DNA of 64,000 nucleotides from Orobanche coerulescens (taxonomy: Eukaryota > Streptophyta > Magnoliopsida > Lamiales > Orobanchaceae): NCBI GenBank assembly GCA_033398695.1, contig CM065804.1, forward strand, positions 117,545,501 through 117,609,500, written 5' to 3'. A program made the translations under genes and the position numbers. Below, one piece after another: positions 1 to 10,417 of this stretch (position 1 is the first letter of the stretch; every line of letters begins with the position of its first letter). The notes under the pieces are model-generated. The model was not told the DNA's origin. It saw only the letters and a program-made list of their open reading frames with translations, and searched no databases.

Positions 1-1164
1 CATAAAATATGTTTAACAACATCATTTAACCACAATCGATCCATCAAAAATGGATGGAAAACGAGATCGAGAAAAATCCCCCAAAAAGTCGGTTCGAAGG
101 AAATCAAGAAATATACTTCGATTCGACGAAGAACAATGGATTAAATGATGTTAAACACAAGAATACTACCAAGATTAATCATACCCATCATGAATTAATC
201 AACAACACGGAACGAATCGGACAAAAATGCAAAAATCCCCAAATTCACGAAATTAGGGTTCTAAGGAAGATTACCTTGATTCACTGGATCAAAGGATGAT
301 AACGGATGATTGATTGATGTTATGAACTCAAGAACTTCGTGGATTTGTTGTTAAACAACATGGCTTCGTCACCTCCGAAGCTCCACCATGGATCGAAAAG
401 AAAGGAAATGAAAATGAGTGAGAATGAGGTGCTCTGCCACATTTATCTTGGGCGACTAGCGCGCTAGTCGCCGAGCTAGCGTCGCTATCGCCTGTGCCGC
501 AATCCGATGACCTTACGGACTAGACCGCTCGGACAGTAGCGTGGCGCCTTTCCGGGCGTAGCGTGCGCTACTGGCCAGAAGGCGTTTAAGCGTCCGGCAA
601 GAGCGTGCGCTACCCGCCGAGCCTAACCGATTCCGAACCCCGTGACTCCACCGTCTGCACCGATAAGCGTCTGGGCCTGAGAAGCGTGCGCTACACTGCG
701 GTTAGCGCGCAGCCTTTCCGGCCGTAGCATACGCTTACGCCGGTTCCTCGCCAAGGCCGACCGGCCCGCAACCGTCCGGCCAGGACCCGCCACCGTCCGG
801 CCAGCTGCTCAGCCGACATGGCGCGACGACTCGATTCTCGAAAACGTACGGAACGAGCACAACAAAAAGCTCGCGGACAACATCAACGACCCGAAATGAA
901 AACATAATGCAATAATTAATCATACGCGACCAAGAAAAGGGTCGAGACAACAAATACAGATATGGATACCCATAACTTTGGGTAAATTACAAAATGGCCC
1001 AAAATGCCCGAAAATCACGATACGTGATCGAATAACCAAACCGAAGTTCACAACATGTATAACAAAGTTAAATGAACTTACGGGAAACTCGAAACAGCAG
1101 TTTCGACCGAGATTCGCAAGAATCAAACTCAAGTGCGGAAAAGTCGCTAAAAAGCACGGAACTC
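1..1164 (-). mobile_element. Gyp-A left LTR, first part (cut by window start and by LARD-B)
   Basis: This stretch matches 19736-20935 almost base for base at its ends, so it is part of the left (3') LTR of the minus-strand gypsy element Gyp-A. Read on the minus strand it holds the U3 end with a palindrome-rich stretch (about 450-740), the position of the TATA box (about 440-446, mutated here), an AAG|GTAA donor-like site at 74/75 and a telo-box-like AACCCTAA. It stops at 1164, where LARD-B begins, and resumes at 15177. The GC-rich part differs from the sister LTR by many one- to few-base changes centred on CAG/CTG sites. The short open frames in it are not genes. Confidence 0.9.
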
Positions 1165-2453
1165 TGTTAGGCATATTTTTATGCGCTTTTATATTATTAT
1201 TTTATATCCATCTTGAGCCTAATTCAGCATAAATGAGCTTTTAGTGCACTATTCTTATATGTTTTATAGGAAATCGGAGTCCGGAAGCCGAAACGATGAA
1301 AAACGGGCGAAAACAGCAGTTTTTGGTCATGAGCCGCGGCACAAACCATGTGAGCCGCGGCACAAACCATGTGAGCCGCGGCACAGGAAGATGGCCTGAA
1401 AGCGCCAGCAAATCAGATGAGCCGCGGCACAGACAAGGCCGAGCCGCGGCACAGAAGGAAAGCAGCGCCCGGGTTTTAATCATGCCGTGAGCAGGCACAG
1501 CTTAAGTGAGCCGCGGCAAACGGGGCGGTTTTGGTGTACTCCGCGCGGGTTTGGGCCGTTTTGGAGCCTGTTCTCGACCTAATCACACGGACGCGTTTTG
1601 GAGGCTGAGGACGACTATAAATAAGCATCATATGGCTGAAGAAGAGGGGGATCGGATCAGGAGGAAGATCGATAGCTAGAGCGAAGAACACAAGGAGGAG
1701 ATTTGTGGGCGACGACAAAACCACGGATTCCCTACGGTTTTTCTTAGTTTTTCTGCATCCTATTTTCTAGATCTATTTGAGTAAGATTTTGATTGTAGCC
1801 AATTTCATGACGGTTTGATTATTTATTATTATTTCGATTTACTCGTTATTCTATTGAATTGGATTCTTCTTACTGTTCTTAATGCTTTTTAATTGTCTGG
1901 CCAACAGTTAATTTGTTTTGAATGTCTTTATGGATTTGGGAGATGAAATTTAGGCATAGTTCTTGTGAGACGAATCATAATTTCCGTGAGATAGGGATAT
2001 ACTTATGGAATTGTGAAGCCTATTTATTGTGGGAATTCTTGAACTGTTTTAGCTATTAATTATCTAATTCGAATAGGGATATATCGAGTTAATAATTTGT
2101 AGTATTTTCTATCGACCTTGGGAAAGGCTTTAGAATAATTTAGGAATTCCTGGCTTACAATCAATTGAATAAAAGTGAATTGAATTGAATAAATATCATT
2201 CCTGATTGTCTGAGGTGAAAATCATAATCCTACGCCCTTATTAGTATTATTATTATTATTAGTACTATTATTTACTTTCGGCAATTAGTATAGGTATAAA
2301 TTCCATATAATTGTTCTTCAAATAAAATTGTGAGTCGACTATATTTTGGTACATAGTGAAATCAGTCCTCGTGGGAAAGATACTTTACTTATCACTTTAT
2401 TACTTGTTGACACCGTGCACTTGCGGCATATTGTGAGAGATTTTCCCACACCA
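1165..2453 (+). repeat. LARD-B 5' LTR
   Basis: Direct repeat of 13903-15176, starting TGTTAGGC and ending just before the primer site. It has six intact GAGCCGCGGCAC boxes (1331, 1352, 1373, 1419, 1441, 1508) and one decayed box near 1488, then a TATA box. The last third is AT-rich with a TTATTATTATTA run near 2240. The sister LTR has two instead of three boxes in the first cluster, so the 21 bp unit has changed copy number. Confidence 0.95.
1331..1624 (+). promoter_or_regulatory. LARD-B promoter: GCCGCGGC box array and TATA box
   Basis: Repeats of GAGCCGCGGCAC, each centred on the palindrome GCCGCGGC, end about 100 bp before CTATAAATAAG at 1614-1624. The same layout is found in the 3' LTR (boxes 14069-14242, TATA 14338-14346). 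The TATA call rests on sequence and its position in the LTR; enhancer function of the boxes is inferred. Confidence 0.65.
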
Positions 2454-2459
2454 AGTTTT

Positions 2460-2477
2460 TGGCGCCGTTTCCGGGGA
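2460..2477 (+). promoter_or_regulatory. LARD-B primer binding site (tRNA-Asp type)
   Basis: TGGCGCCGTTTCCGGGGA follows the 5' LTR by six bases. It matches the 3' end complement of plant tRNA-Asp, the primer of Athila/Tat elements, with one mismatch (T for G in the middle). Confidence 0.85.
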
Positions 2478-2557
2478 CTGATTTTTCGCTAATATCAATA
2501 CCAAGCGACTCTAATTTTAATTTGAAGTTTTTTTTCTTTAGTCTCTTTATTTTTATT

Positions 2558-3295
2558 ATGTTTTCCTTTGAGTATCGTGGCCCTTGGCATTTCATAAATT
2601 TCGATGTTCTTAATAATTTGCCAAATAGGGTCAGTCAGCCCCCTCCCCCAAAACAAAAGACCATGCTTGAACAATGTGTAGACGTTCTCAAAAATCCTGA
2701 TAGTACTCTTTTTGAGCTAGAATGTGCACGTCGTGGTCTTGAGATTCACTATGGTTGTATTCCAGCTCATATATTTAGTAGTGAAGTTGAGGGGGAGGTT
2801 GAGAAGAAAGACATGCTAAGTTTTAGGGTCGATCCCCCAGCACCCGATAATTACATAAAGTGTGATGAGCCTATAGAAGAAGTTATCATTGATGATGTTT
2901 CCAAAGAAATTTCATTAAATTGTCATCAAACTTCGACTAATAAGGTGAACACTTTTGTGCCAAAAATTTTATTAACGGTGCCGCGCATAATCTTTCCTAA
3001 ATCCATAATGGGAGAGATTGACCCCATTACTTCTGATTTTGTTGAGGCTGATTCTTCGAGTTCTAATGAGGTTGTTCATGATAAGTCTTTATTATTTACC
3101 CATTCGAACTCTGCTTATTTTTTCATGCCTTATCATTATTATATTCTTCCATCATTTTTTGGTTGCCCGCATAATTATTCTTACTCATTGTTTTCGGCAT
3201 CCGGGCATGAACCAAAGCCTCCCTTATGGAATAAGAGGCTTATAGATTGCAAGAAGGGGGCATTTGGCAATCTCCCTAGAAAAAAGCCACGTTAA
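2558..3295 (+). CDS. LARD-B internal open reading frame, function unknown (245 aa)
   Basis: An uninterrupted frame between the primer site and a hairpin. An upstream ATG at 2459 lies inside the primer site, so the ATG at 2558 (MFSFEYRGPWHF) is the more believable start. The product is acidic in the middle with runs of Ser and Asp/Glu. It has a Tyr/Phe/His-rich stretch (around residues 185-210) and a basic tail ending in RKKPR. It lacks gag zinc knuckles, a protease DTG/DSG and RT motifs. It may be a relic of a gag leader or a small protein kept by the element. It is the only long frame in the window without a stop or frameshift. I do not recognise the family. Confidence 0.5.
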   Translation: MFSFEYRGPWHFINFDVLNNLPNRVSQPPPPKQKTMLEQCVDVLKNPDSTLFELECARRGLEIHYGCIPAHIFSSEVEGEVEKKDMLSFRVDPPAPDNYIKCDEPIEEVIIDDVSKEISLNCHQTSTNKVNTFVPKILLTVPRIIFPKSIMGEIDPITSDFVEADSSSSNEVVHDKSLLFTHSNSAYFFMPYHYYILPSFFGCPHNYSYSLFSASGHEPKPPLWNKRLIDCKKGAFGNLPRKKPR

Positions 3296-3339
3296 ACTCT
3301 TTTTGCCACGTCGTGCTCAAGACGTAAAAGAGAGCGCTT

Positions 3340-3357
3340 GATGGGTGGCAACCCATC
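3340..3357 (+). other. Hairpin after the LARD-B open frame
   Basis: GATGGGTGGCAACCCATC is a 7-base perfect stem with a GGCA loop, 45 bp after the stop codon. A 'gcgcttgRtgggNggcaaccca' context is a recurring feature of plant Athila/LARD-type elements, which supports the classification. Confidence 0.7.
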
Positions 3358-3830
3358 AGTTTTACTTGCTTTCTAGTTAGTTGTTTTATTTGATTTTTCG
3401 GTTTTAATTTTTCTTTGTTTTGTTTTTTCGTTTGGATTCGTGTATTCTTGTTGGCCCTTATTTCTCTAATATTTCTTTATTGTAACACCCCAATTCGCAA
3501 ATGGGGCATTACACGACGTAGAACCCTCGTGAGGTCTACCAGGCTAACACATGACACATAACCCACAATGTAATTCCACACAATGCACTCAAAAGTAAAT
3601 AAGGCCGTGGCCTCGGCCAAAACAATTTTAACGGAGTACATGAACATAAAAATAAATACCAATCCGTTGCCCACGCAGGGGACTTAAACCAAGTTTAAAA
3701 GTAGGCAGTTTAATTCCAGTACTCGACAAATGCAATGACAAAACATAAAATTACAGACTCGAGCCACATCATCAAGCCAGCCCATCCTTTACGTGCGTGT
3801 CCCGTGCTTGCTCCTCAGCTCTCCCGGTAC

Positions 3831-4333
3831 CTGAAATGCATAAGACGCATTTCCCCCATTTAAGGGGTTAGCATTCGAATAGCTAGTGCAAGTACACAAT
3901 TACACAACATTATATACAAAATACAGTTTTTACACAATCGTCCCAAACGTAAGTCATTTGCCACATATATATTCCTAATACTACATTGGCAATCACATCA
4001 ATTTCCAATCATCACGATATCACAAAATCACAATCGTATCCCGTGGCCGTACCCTTAGTATCGACCCCGGACATCCCGTCGAACACTCCGGTGGGATACC
4101 ACTCGCGGCCGTACCCTTAGTATCGACCCCGGACATCCCGTCGGACACTCCGGTGGAAGTTCAACCACACACGCACCCAAGTCCACTTCGCGGCCGTACC
4201 CTTAGTATCGACTCCAGGACATCCCGTCGGACACTCCGGTGGAAGGAACACAACTCACGCACTCAAAAATCACCATTCATCATTCATTTCGAAAATCACA
4301 ATATACATAACGAAATGTAATACATGTACTTGC
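3831..4333 (-). other. Predicted GC-AG intron in the Gyp-C LTR transcript
   Basis: Minus-strand donor AAG|GCAAGT, branch-like GCTAAC with the A at 3868 (37 nt before the end), a CCCC/GGGG hairpin, then GCATTTCAG|GTACC. The same order of motifs occurs at matching places in Gyp-D, -F, -G and -H and in part in Gyp-A. Splicing itself is inferred; no transcript data are available. Confidence 0.5.
4043..4250 (-). repeat. Three tandem R/U5 repeats in the Gyp-C LTR
   Basis: Three copies of about 55 bp containing 'cgtaccc(c)ttagtatcgaccccggacatcccgtcg' style sequence, spaced about 62 and 85 bp. The equivalent triplet in the other LTR is at about 10973-11175. They lie inside the predicted intron. Confidence 0.85.
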
Positions 4334-4753
4334 CTTGAAAGAAACGAAACGAAGGAAACGACGAAGGAATAGGTTTCGGTCCGAACAATCTTCCCAAATC
4401 CGTTCCTAACACAATAACGGTATACACAAGTCTCAATAATGCGGAAAGGTAAGAATTAATCCTAATTCTACCCCTTGGAACGATTTGTCGGAAAGTACGA
4501 AGTCCACGATGGCTATAATTTAACAATGAAGAAATTACTAGGTTAAATCCATTAAACTATACTGGAACAAGGGATTTACGACTACAAAATCGTAATCTAA
4601 CAAGCCGTCGAAGCCAAAACGGATTAAAAGGAAGAATTATGCCAAAAATCCCGAAATCCCCAAAAACTAGGGTTCATCGATGTATACCTCGATTCGGACG
4701 GATGGAGGATGATTATGATGATGATAAACCTTGCTTGGGACGCAAAAATCGAT

Positions 4754-5085
4754 CTTTATAAGGTTCCTACGGATTGCACCGGATGAATCGCTTGAAATCG
4801 CCCAAAGGAAACTCACGTCGCGAGAAAGAAAGAAAAGGAGTGAAATAAGTCGACCGGAAATAAATCAGAATTAAAAGACTGACGGCGAAGTTACGACGTT
4901 AACGCCATTGTTAACGTGACGTTATGAAGGTTACGACGTAACCCCTCTCGGGTTAACGTCGTAACGAACAATCTGACACTTTCTGCGTAACCATAACGTA
5001 CGTTACCAATGGGGTATAACGTACGTTATGATACCTATATAACGTACGTAAAGGAGCATGCATAACGTACGTTATGCATGCAGCA
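4754..5085 (-). promoter_or_regulatory. Gyp-C LTR promoter: TATA box and CGTACG palindrome array
   Basis: On the minus strand a TTATAAAG TATA box (4754-4763) is preceded by about seven boxes of the form TAACGTACGTTA between 4870 and 5085. The outermost is a perfect 26 bp palindrome (5056-5081) with CATGCA on both flanks of AACGTACGTT. In the other LTR the TATA position reads CTTTAGAAGG (decayed). Confidence 0.65.
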
Positions 5086-5598
5086 GTTCAGCACTACTAA
5101 ACACTTAGCTCAGCACAGTCGATACAACGACGAAACGCAACACAAGGATAGAATCAAAAGTATAAACATGGGGTATCCAAAACAACGAAGCTGAGTTTTG
5201 AAAGAAAATATAATCCCGATCACTAGAGAGTCTCAAATGAAGCAAATGAAGCGAAATTCCCCAAACTTATGAAAATTACAAAAACGGTCCAAATGCCCGA
5301 AAAATCGCGATACAACGTCGGATTAACAAACCGAAAGTTCCAACACGACCAACTCAACCATACAAACTTATACGAATCGAGAAATAACGAAAACGAACAA
5401 GTTTTACGAGAATCGAACGCAAATGCGGCAAGGTATAATTCAAAATGAAATTATGCAAAAGCATCCTCGAAACTCGACGAGACGGAAAAACTCCTAGAAC
5501 AAAATAGATTCAGAATTCCAAAACAAGCTAAGCGAGTTGTCCTAACGAACATACATCAAAAATAGAAATTACCGAAAATAGAAAACGCGGATATTACA

Positions 5599-5630
5599 TT
5601 ATCTCCCTAAAAATAAGTTTCGTCCGAAAC
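5599..5630 (-). promoter_or_regulatory. Gyp-C polypurine tract and pre-PPT hairpin
   Basis: On the minus strand the pol stop is followed at once by GTTTCGGACGAAAC (5617-5630, an inverted repeat), then TTATTTTTAGGGAGATAA and the LTR start TGTAATATCC. The purine-rich AGGGAGA would prime plus-strand synthesis. Confidence 0.75.
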
Positions 5631-7524
5631 TTACAACGCGAACAACTCGGGGTATCTCGACCGCATACTCTCCTCCGTCTCCCATGTGGCTTCTTCGACC
5701 CATGTCTCGACCATTGAACTTTAACCGAGGGATGGTTCTATGACGAAGTTGTTTCACCCGACGCTCTAAAATCTGAATCGGCCTCTCCTCAATGGTAAGG
5801 TCGGGTCCCACCCGATCTCTCCAAAATCGATAATATGGCTAGGGTCCGATATGTACCTCCTAAGTCGGAAACATGAAATACGTTATGAACGTGGCTCAAG
5901 GACGGCGGCAAACCCAACCGATAGGCAAGCTCTCCCACTCTCTCTAAAATTTCAAACGGCCCAATATATCTCGGACTAAGTTTACCCTTCCTACTGCGGT
6001 AAACTCCCCGTGTCGGCGACACCTTAAGCAAAACATGATCTCCCACCTCAAACTCCAACGGCCGGCGACGCGTGTCTGCATAAGACTTTTGCCGACTCTG
6101 GGCCGTCAACAATCTATCACGAATCAGAGTAATCTTCCCCCTCGTCTCAACTACCATATCGGGCTCGGTACCAATCAGCTCGGACGCATCGTCCCAACAC
6201 AACGGCGATCTGCACCTCCTCCCATACAATGCCTCAAATGGTGCCATTTTGATCGAGGCGTGCCAACTATTGTTGTACGTAAACTCGATCAACGGCAAGT
6301 GCGACTCCCAATCATCCTTCCAATCTAGGGCACAGGCTCTCAACATATCCTCCAACGTCTGGATCGTCCGCTCTGACTGCCCGTCAGTCTGAGGGTGGTA
6401 AGACGTACTGAGTCTCAACTCAGTCCCCAAAGCTCGATGAACAGCCTGCCAAAAATGTGATACAAACCGGCCATCACGATCCGAAACAATACTCTTAGGA
6501 GTCCCATGTAATCTCACGATCTCAGCAATAAACACTCGTGCCAGTCTCTCTGGACCCCAAGTGTCCTTAATACCCAGAAATGAGCTGATTTGGTCATCGA
6601 TCGACAATAACCCAAATCATGTTCATTCCAAATCGAGTCCTAGGCATACCGGTAATGAAATCCATAGAAATATCCTCCCATTTCCACTCGGGATAGGAAG
6701 TGGTCGTAAAAGCCCGCGGTCGCCGATGCTCGATCTTAACCTGCCGACAGTCAAACACCTCGACACAAACTCGCTAACGTCTGTCTTTAAATTACTCCAC
6801 CAGTAGTTACTCCTCACATCCTTGTACATTTTACTCGTACCAGGATGTATGGAGTAAGGCGTGGTATGAGCTTCACTCAAGATCTTCTGTCTCAACTCAA
6901 CAACATTAGGTACACATAGTCTGCCGCGAAATCTCAGAACGCCATCATCCTGAACCACAAATCCAGGGGCTTTCCCCTGCCTCACATCCTCCCTCAACTG
7001 GACCAAACACGGATCATCATACTGTTTCGCCTTGATATCATCAGTCAAGGACGAAGTGATCTCTAATGCACATAACTGGCCCTGAATTCTCTGAACCCAA
7101 ACCTCAATATTCTGACAAATAAGATCTCGCTGGATCCTACTCTGCGGAGTAAGTACTTCTAACATCTGCAACGCTATCGGCTTACGGCTCAACGCATCCG
7201 CCACTACGTTAGCCTTACCCGGATGGTAAAGTATCTCGAGGTCGTAATCTTTAATTAGCTCCAACCACCTACGTTGTCTCATATTTAACTCCTTCTGACT
7301 GAAGATATACTTCAAACTCTTGTGATCGGTAAAAATCTTACATGACGACCCATAGAGATAATGCCTCCAGATCTTTAAGGCAAAAACGACCGCAGCTAAT
7401 TCCAAATCATGCGTGGGGTAATTCACCTCATAAGGTTTCAACTGGCGGGATGCATACGCAATCACTCTGTCTCTCTGCATCAAAACACATCCTAGACCAA
7501 GGCCCGAAGCATCACCGTACACTA
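5631..7524 (-). pseudogene. Gyp-C pol: RNase H, integrase and chromodomain (broken)
   Basis: The upstream part (7524 down to about 7050) is RNase [12 protein letters not shown], the [14 protein letters not shown] helix and the TDHKSL aspartate are present. Integrase follows with the [10 protein letters not shown] half of the HHCC zinc site; the CxxC half is garbled (RCLTVG) by a frameshift near 6790. The catalytic core has SDRDGRF and the SERTIQTLEDMLR glutamate. The C-terminal part holds the SLSHVHNVFHVS segment and a Tekay-type chromodomain (ILERRVKQLRH...VQWSRHG). That chromodomain needs a frame change near 5700 to reach the TAA at 5631. Such chromodomains are thought to steer insertion toward heterochromatin. 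The copy cannot make a working protein as read, though some indels may be consensus errors. Confidence 0.9.
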
Positions 7525-8975
7525 CGAAATCCTCGTTCCCCGAGGCAACGCTAACACGGGTGCGGTAGTCAACCGTCTCTTTGACTCATCAAAACTGTCT
7601 GCCTGTCTGCAGTCCACTCGAACTTCGAGTTTTCTGGAGCAACCGAGTGAGTGGTCTAGCGATCTTAGAAAATCCTCAACGAATCTACGGTAATAGCCGG
7701 CAAGACCCAGAAAACTCCTCACCTCCTTCACATTCTTAGGCGGCTCCCAAGCCATCACTGCCTCTATCTTCTGCGGATCTACCCGAACTCCCTCTGCTGA
7801 AATCACATGCCCGAGGAACGACACTTCCTCGAGCCAAAACTCACACTTAGAGAACTTTGCGTACAACTGCTCGGCCCTCAAAGTGTCTAATACAATCCGG
7901 AGATGTAAGGCGTGCTCCTCCCGACTCCGTGAATAGATAAGAATATCGTCGATAAAAACGACTACGAATTTGTCCAGATACTCAATAAAAACTTTGTTCA
8001 TTAACTGCATGAACACTGCTGGGGCATTGGTTAGCCCGAAAGGCATAACCACAAACTCGTAATGGCCATATCTCGTCCGAAAGGCAGCTTTCGGAATATC
8101 GACGTCCCGAATCCTCAATGGTAGTAGCCCGATCGCAAATCAACCTTCAAAAGACCGCCTGAAGCCGATCAAACAAATCGTCAATCCCAGGTAAAGGGTA
8201 TTTATTTTTGATGGTTAGCTTGTTTAATTCTCGATAGTCGATGCATAAACGAAGCGATCCATCCTTCTTCTTGACAAAAGTACAGGCGCACCCCAAGGCG
8301 ATGCGCTCGGTCGAATATACCCTTTATCTAACAACTCTCCCAACTGATTCTTCAACTCTAGCATCTCCGACGGTGCCATACGGTACGGTGCTCGAGAAAT
8401 AGGGGCCGCATTCGGCTCAAGGTCAATAGGAAACTCCACCTCTCGATGTGGTGGTAATCCCGGCAAGTCATCCGGAAATATATCGGGATACTCGCTAACA
8501 ACTGGAATCGACAATATGTCAACCCCACCATCTTCCGCCTGTAGAGCGAAACACCAGTAGCCGACACAACCTTGGTTCAAAAGTTTCATCGCCTTCAAGG
8601 CGCTAATCACACTCCCCGATCTACCCGGCTTACCGACTAGAGTATGCTCGGTGCCGTCCTCGGCAACTATCGAGATGGTACGAGTCCGATAGTTCATGAT
8701 AGCACCGTGACGATCTAGCCAATCGTTCCCGAGGATCAAATCCTCACCCTTAAGGTCTATAACAATGAGATTCGAGGGCCAATCCCGGCTCCCGATCCTC
8801 ACTGGGCAATCCCTAACTTCCCGGTCCCCAACCATACGATCTCCACTGGGTGTACCCACTACAAACGGCTCACACTCAAACAAGCAGTCAAAACCAATAC
8901 GACTCACACAATCCGAAGCAATAAAGGAATGGGTAGCACCCGAATCAAAAATCTAAACTGGATGAGTAAGGATCA
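7522..8975 (-). pseudogene. Gyp-C pol: aspartic protease and reverse transcriptase (broken)
   Basis: The protease active site DSGATHSFI is readable around 8919-8946, but in a different frame from the next long block (8224-8907). That block carries the rest of the protease (LILGNDWLDRHGAI) and the RT start ([30 protein letters not shown]). The frame fails near 8270 and again between 8224 and 8118. From 8118 to 7522 the RT palm is open: [15 protein letters not shown], the catalytic [10 protein letters not shown] (about 7950), and [14 protein letters not shown]. Order and motifs are those of Ty3/gypsy. At least three frame changes make it a pseudogene. Confidence 0.9.
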
Positions 8976-8999
8976 GTGGTACTGACGCCACTGGGCGTC

Positions 9000-10165
9000 T
9001 GTCTCCTCTGTACGCCTCATCCGATACAACCGGGGTGGCCCGAACCCGAACTCGATCTTTGTGCGGTGATCCGGTGACCCGACCCTACCACGGCCCGAAC
9101 CTGCGGAACATGAGTAACTGGAATCCGTGCTCCCTCCGATCGGCGGTGGTAGTCGGGACTCTAGCGGCCTGGTGGCCCTCTCACAATGGGCCGCCCGATG
9201 CTGCCCGCAAGTAAAACAAATAAGCTGGAGGAAAAGGGCAATCCTTCATCAAATGCTCATATTGGTTGCGATTAAAACAAACCACGCCACGAAGCAACGG
9301 TGGCTGAGCGATTACCACGAGATCCCCGGCCCGGTGAAACGGTCTCTTCCGTGTGTAGGAATGAACGAGACCTCGAAATCGACCACCTTTACCGCCGAGA
9401 ACCCGCCGGTGGTCTTCGCTTCTTAGCTTCGAAACCGACTCGATTCCGGACAGACCATCTCGATCGCGAGCGCGATCGATATTCCTTCAAGGTGGCACAC
9501 ATGAGCGGTGCCATACTGCACGATATGCGGTTTCATGCGCATATTGAAGTAACGGATTTTATCAGCCTCCGTCCTCACGATCTCTCACAAAACCCAACTG
9601 CGATTGTAGGAAATAATGGCACGAGAAATCGGCACATCCGAGGTGTAGCGGTGAAAAACTCCACAGTGCGCTCCTTAGCGGCGGTGGACAATATTCGCTT
9701 CCATAGCAGCCCCGAACTCATCCCAAGTGGCCCGACGATCTCTGGCGCAACGGCCTCCCACCACTCCGCAGCCTTCCTTATCCGGGAAGTCTTGGGCAAT
9801 ATGTACCCTCTGTCTTCGGGACAAGCTACGGCATCAAAGGCCTGGGCGGTGAAAGAGCCAATTCTCCCAACCGAGGAGTCGGAAGATCCGGAGAAACGAG
9901 GAGGGTGCATCTTAGTCACCGTCTGAAGCCACTTACTAGCTTCCTCTTCTCGGTGTCGGGGTGGATTAAGGCGTCCACCACCGAGCTATCCGAGTAAGCC
10001 GGGCTACTAAGCTGGCACGGCAGTAGCTCCAGCGTCGGCATTATTACCCGACGGCACCGAGTGAGAGGCCGAGTCTGGAGGGTGAGAAAGTGAGCCCTCT
10101 TCATTATCGGCACCCGACCACGGCCTCGGCCGCGCCCCTAGTGGTCTACCACGACCTCTCAACAT
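9000..10165 (-). pseudogene. Gyp-C gag (broken)
   Basis: The start ATG at 10165 begins MLRGRGRP, the Arg/Gly-rich leader shared with Gyp-D, -G and -H. The frame ends after about 53 codons. The capsid-like core is recognisable at 9919-9575 (KMHPPRFSGSSD..., ACPEDR, EWWEAVAPE). Past that only pieces of a zinc-knuckle area (TCGQHR...HC, about 9180-9230) can be made out. Gag would form the virus-like particle. Compared with the Gyp-G gag, the frame breaks here are dense and mostly 1-2 bp. Confidence 0.8.
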
Positions 10166-10401
10166 CTTGAAGAAGATACGAAAAGAACAAGATCGAAAGA
10201 TTCACAATTCACAAAGTTGGTAACACATGTCACAATTCCGAACTACGCAAGAAACGAATTACGGAAATATAAGAGTTCGAGGAGACTTACGACCACGGGT
10301 CGCACGAAAAGACGGCGGCGTGATGATATTAGGCTCAACGATCGACTCTAACGACATAACCGGACCCAAAATTCACCGGCGGCTAGGTATTCAAAACCTA
10401 G

Positions 10402-10413
10402 GCTCCGATACCA
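10402..10413 (-). promoter_or_regulatory. Gyp-C primer binding site (initiator tRNA-Met)
   Basis: Minus strand TGGTATCGGAGC, four bases from the 5' LTR end; one mismatch to the iMet site TGGTATCAGAGC. Confidence 0.9.
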
Positions 10414-10417
10414 TAAA

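Larger units (their letters stand above)
3481..5598 (-). repeat. Gyp-C 3' LTR
   Basis: A 2118 bp direct repeat of 10418-12519. Read on the minus strand: U3 with a CGTACG palindrome array (about 4870-5085), TATA box (4754-4763, intact here), AG|GTATAC site with telo-box (about 4670-4690), AAG|GCAAGT donor (4333/4334), three tandem R/U5 repeats (4043-4250), branch-like CTAAC (3867-3871) and TTTCAG|G acceptor (3831). Confidence 0.95.

Noticed and set aside
1..1164. Several short open frames in both directions in LTR sequence (also in 15177-21074)
   Set aside because: They are repeated in the sister LTR with frame-changing indels and have no recognisable domain, so they are chance frames.
1331..1519. 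Possible CRISPR-like array (repeated 12 bp boxes with spacers)
   Set aside because: Units are too short, spacers are irregular and themselves repeated, and this is a plant LTR with a TATA box next to it.
9127..9926. Plus-strand open frames across Gyp-C gag
   Set aside because: They are antisense shadows of a minus-strand gag relic and share no similarity with known proteins.
10402..10413. tRNA-like sequences next to LTRs as tRNA genes
   Set aside because: They are 12-18 nt primer binding sites complementary to tRNA 3' ends, not whole tRNA genes; no cloverleaf is present.
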